Positions 6,052 to 6,674 of a stretch of DNA of 6,674 nt are shown piece after piece; position 1 is the stretch's first letter; each line of letters begins with the position of its first letter. Where the stretch lies: NCBI GenBank assembly GCA_029259935.1, contig JAJDEH010000090.1, forward strand, positions 1-6,674. Direction: 5' to 3'. Made by a program: the position numbers and the translations under genes. The notes under the pieces were generated by a model. That model did not search any database, was not told the DNA's origin, and saw only the letters and a list, made by a program, of their open reading frames with translations. Origin of the DNA: Planctomycetota bacterium (GTDB taxonomy: Bacteria > Planctomycetota > Planctomycetia > Pirellulales > Pirellulaceae).

Positions 6052-6674
6052 ATGATGTCTAAACGAAGAGTCATTATCCTAGGCGGCTACGGAACTTTCG
6101 GTCGTCATATTACGGAGATTTTGTCCTCCGTTCCGAATGCCGCCGTGACGATCGCCGGACGCAACTCCGTCAAGGGCACGGCTTTTGCCACATCGCTGGG
6201 CGTCGACTATTGCCAATGCGACACAAGCAGCCCGGTATCTCTGAAGAATGCCGTGGAAGGTGCCTGGTTGGTCGTCAACGCGTCGGGTCCTTTCATGGCT
6301 GGCGAATATTCGATACCTCAAGCGTGCATCGCCGCCGGAAGCCATTACATCGATTTGGCGGATGGCCGTGACTATGTGGCGGAGATTGTTCAACTGGACG
6401 AATCCGCGCGTGCGCAAAACGTGCTTGTCTGTGCCGGGGCGAGTACAACTCCGGCGATTACTTCCGCGCTGGTTGCCGATTTGCTCCTTCAGTCTGGTCC
6501 GATCCGATCCATCAAGGTTGCCCTGAATGCGGGCAACAAAAACCCAGCGGGAGTTTCCACGATTGCCACGATCTTGAGTTACGTGGGACTGCCGGTTCAA
6601 GTCTGGCAAGAGGGCGGCTGGCGGTCGATGCGGGGCTGGAGCGCCGGTGAGTTCGTCGACTTTCCGCCACCGGT
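6052..6674 (+). CDS. saccharopine dehydrogenase-like NAD(P)-binding oxidoreductase, 3'-truncated
   Basis: The frame is open from ATG-ATG at 6052/6055 to the window end, giving 207 residues. It begins KRRVIILGGYGTFGRHI, a Rossmann beta-strand plus GxGxxG-type glycine loop (GGYGTFG, residues 11-17). TIAGRNS follows at the end of the second strand, where NADP-preferring members carry an Arg. YCQCDTSS, WLVVNASGPF and HYIDLADGRDYV are the typical later strands of the saccharopine dehydrogenase NADP-binding domain. VCAGASTTPAITSALV (about 142-157) and IKVALNAGNKNPAG lead into the second domain, which is cut off. Many such proteins are not lysine-pathway enzymes, so the substrate is open. No Shine-Dalgarno sequence precedes the start, and either Met could be used. 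It is divergent from the O-methyltransferase. Confidence 0.85.
   Translation, partial: MMSKRRVIILGGYGTFGRHITEILSSVPNAAVTIAGRNSVKGTAFATSLGVDYCQCDTSSPVSLKNAVEGAWLVVNASGPFMAGEYSIPQACIAAGSHYIDLADGRDYVAEIVQLDESARAQNVLVCAGASTTPAITSALVADLLLQSGPIRSIKVALNAGNKNPAGVSTIATILSYVGLPVQVWQEGGWRSMRGWSAGEFVDFPPP

Noticed and set aside
6079..6609. 176-codon minus-strand frame near the window end
   Set aside because: The opposite strand encodes a clear Rossmann-fold oxidoreductase open to the window edge; the minus frame lacks any recognisable pattern.

Overview
The window looks like a piece of a planctomycete chromosome, most likely from the Pirellulales or a close relative. Three things suggest this: the NPYASP motif in a zinc-ribbon membrane protein, a Tat-exported beta-propeller glycosidase-like protein with a C-terminal beta-sandwich, and a secreted right-handed beta-helix protein of a type common in that phylum. 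This is inference from protein style; there is no rRNA or marker gene here to settle it. No mobile element, CRISPR array, tRNA or rRNA gene was seen.

Layout: (1) 1-870, plus strand, the 3' part of a DUF4349 membrane-anchored coiled-coil protein whose start lies before the window. (2) 887-1441, minus, a zinc-ribbon protein with hydrophobic C-terminal segments. (3) 1562-3175, plus, a Tat-signal, glycosidase-like beta-propeller protein. (4) 3214-3531, minus, a small single-domain cupin. (5) 3664-4821, plus, a Sec-exported right-handed beta-helix protein. (6) 4855-5877, minus, a SAM-dependent O-methyltransferase. (7) 6052 to the window end, plus, the N-terminal part of a saccharopine-dehydrogenase-like NAD(P)-binding oxidoreductase that runs off the edge.

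The seven genes alternate strand without exception, so the window holds no operon. There are three divergent, promoter-bearing gaps (120, 132 and 174 bp) and three short convergent gaps (16, 38 and 33 bp) with no convincing terminator hairpin. The first divergent gap carries three AGAATGA copies on a 10-bp register, the clearest non-coding structure in the window.

Functionally the content is mixed. The two exported proteins (3 and 5) fit extracellular or periplasmic carbohydrate handling. The methyltransferase and oxidoreductase pair (6 and 7) share a divergent control region and could act on related small molecules, but nothing in the sequence names a substrate. I see ordinary planctomycete accessory genes with a few points worth checking, and no clear evidence of a new multi-gene system.
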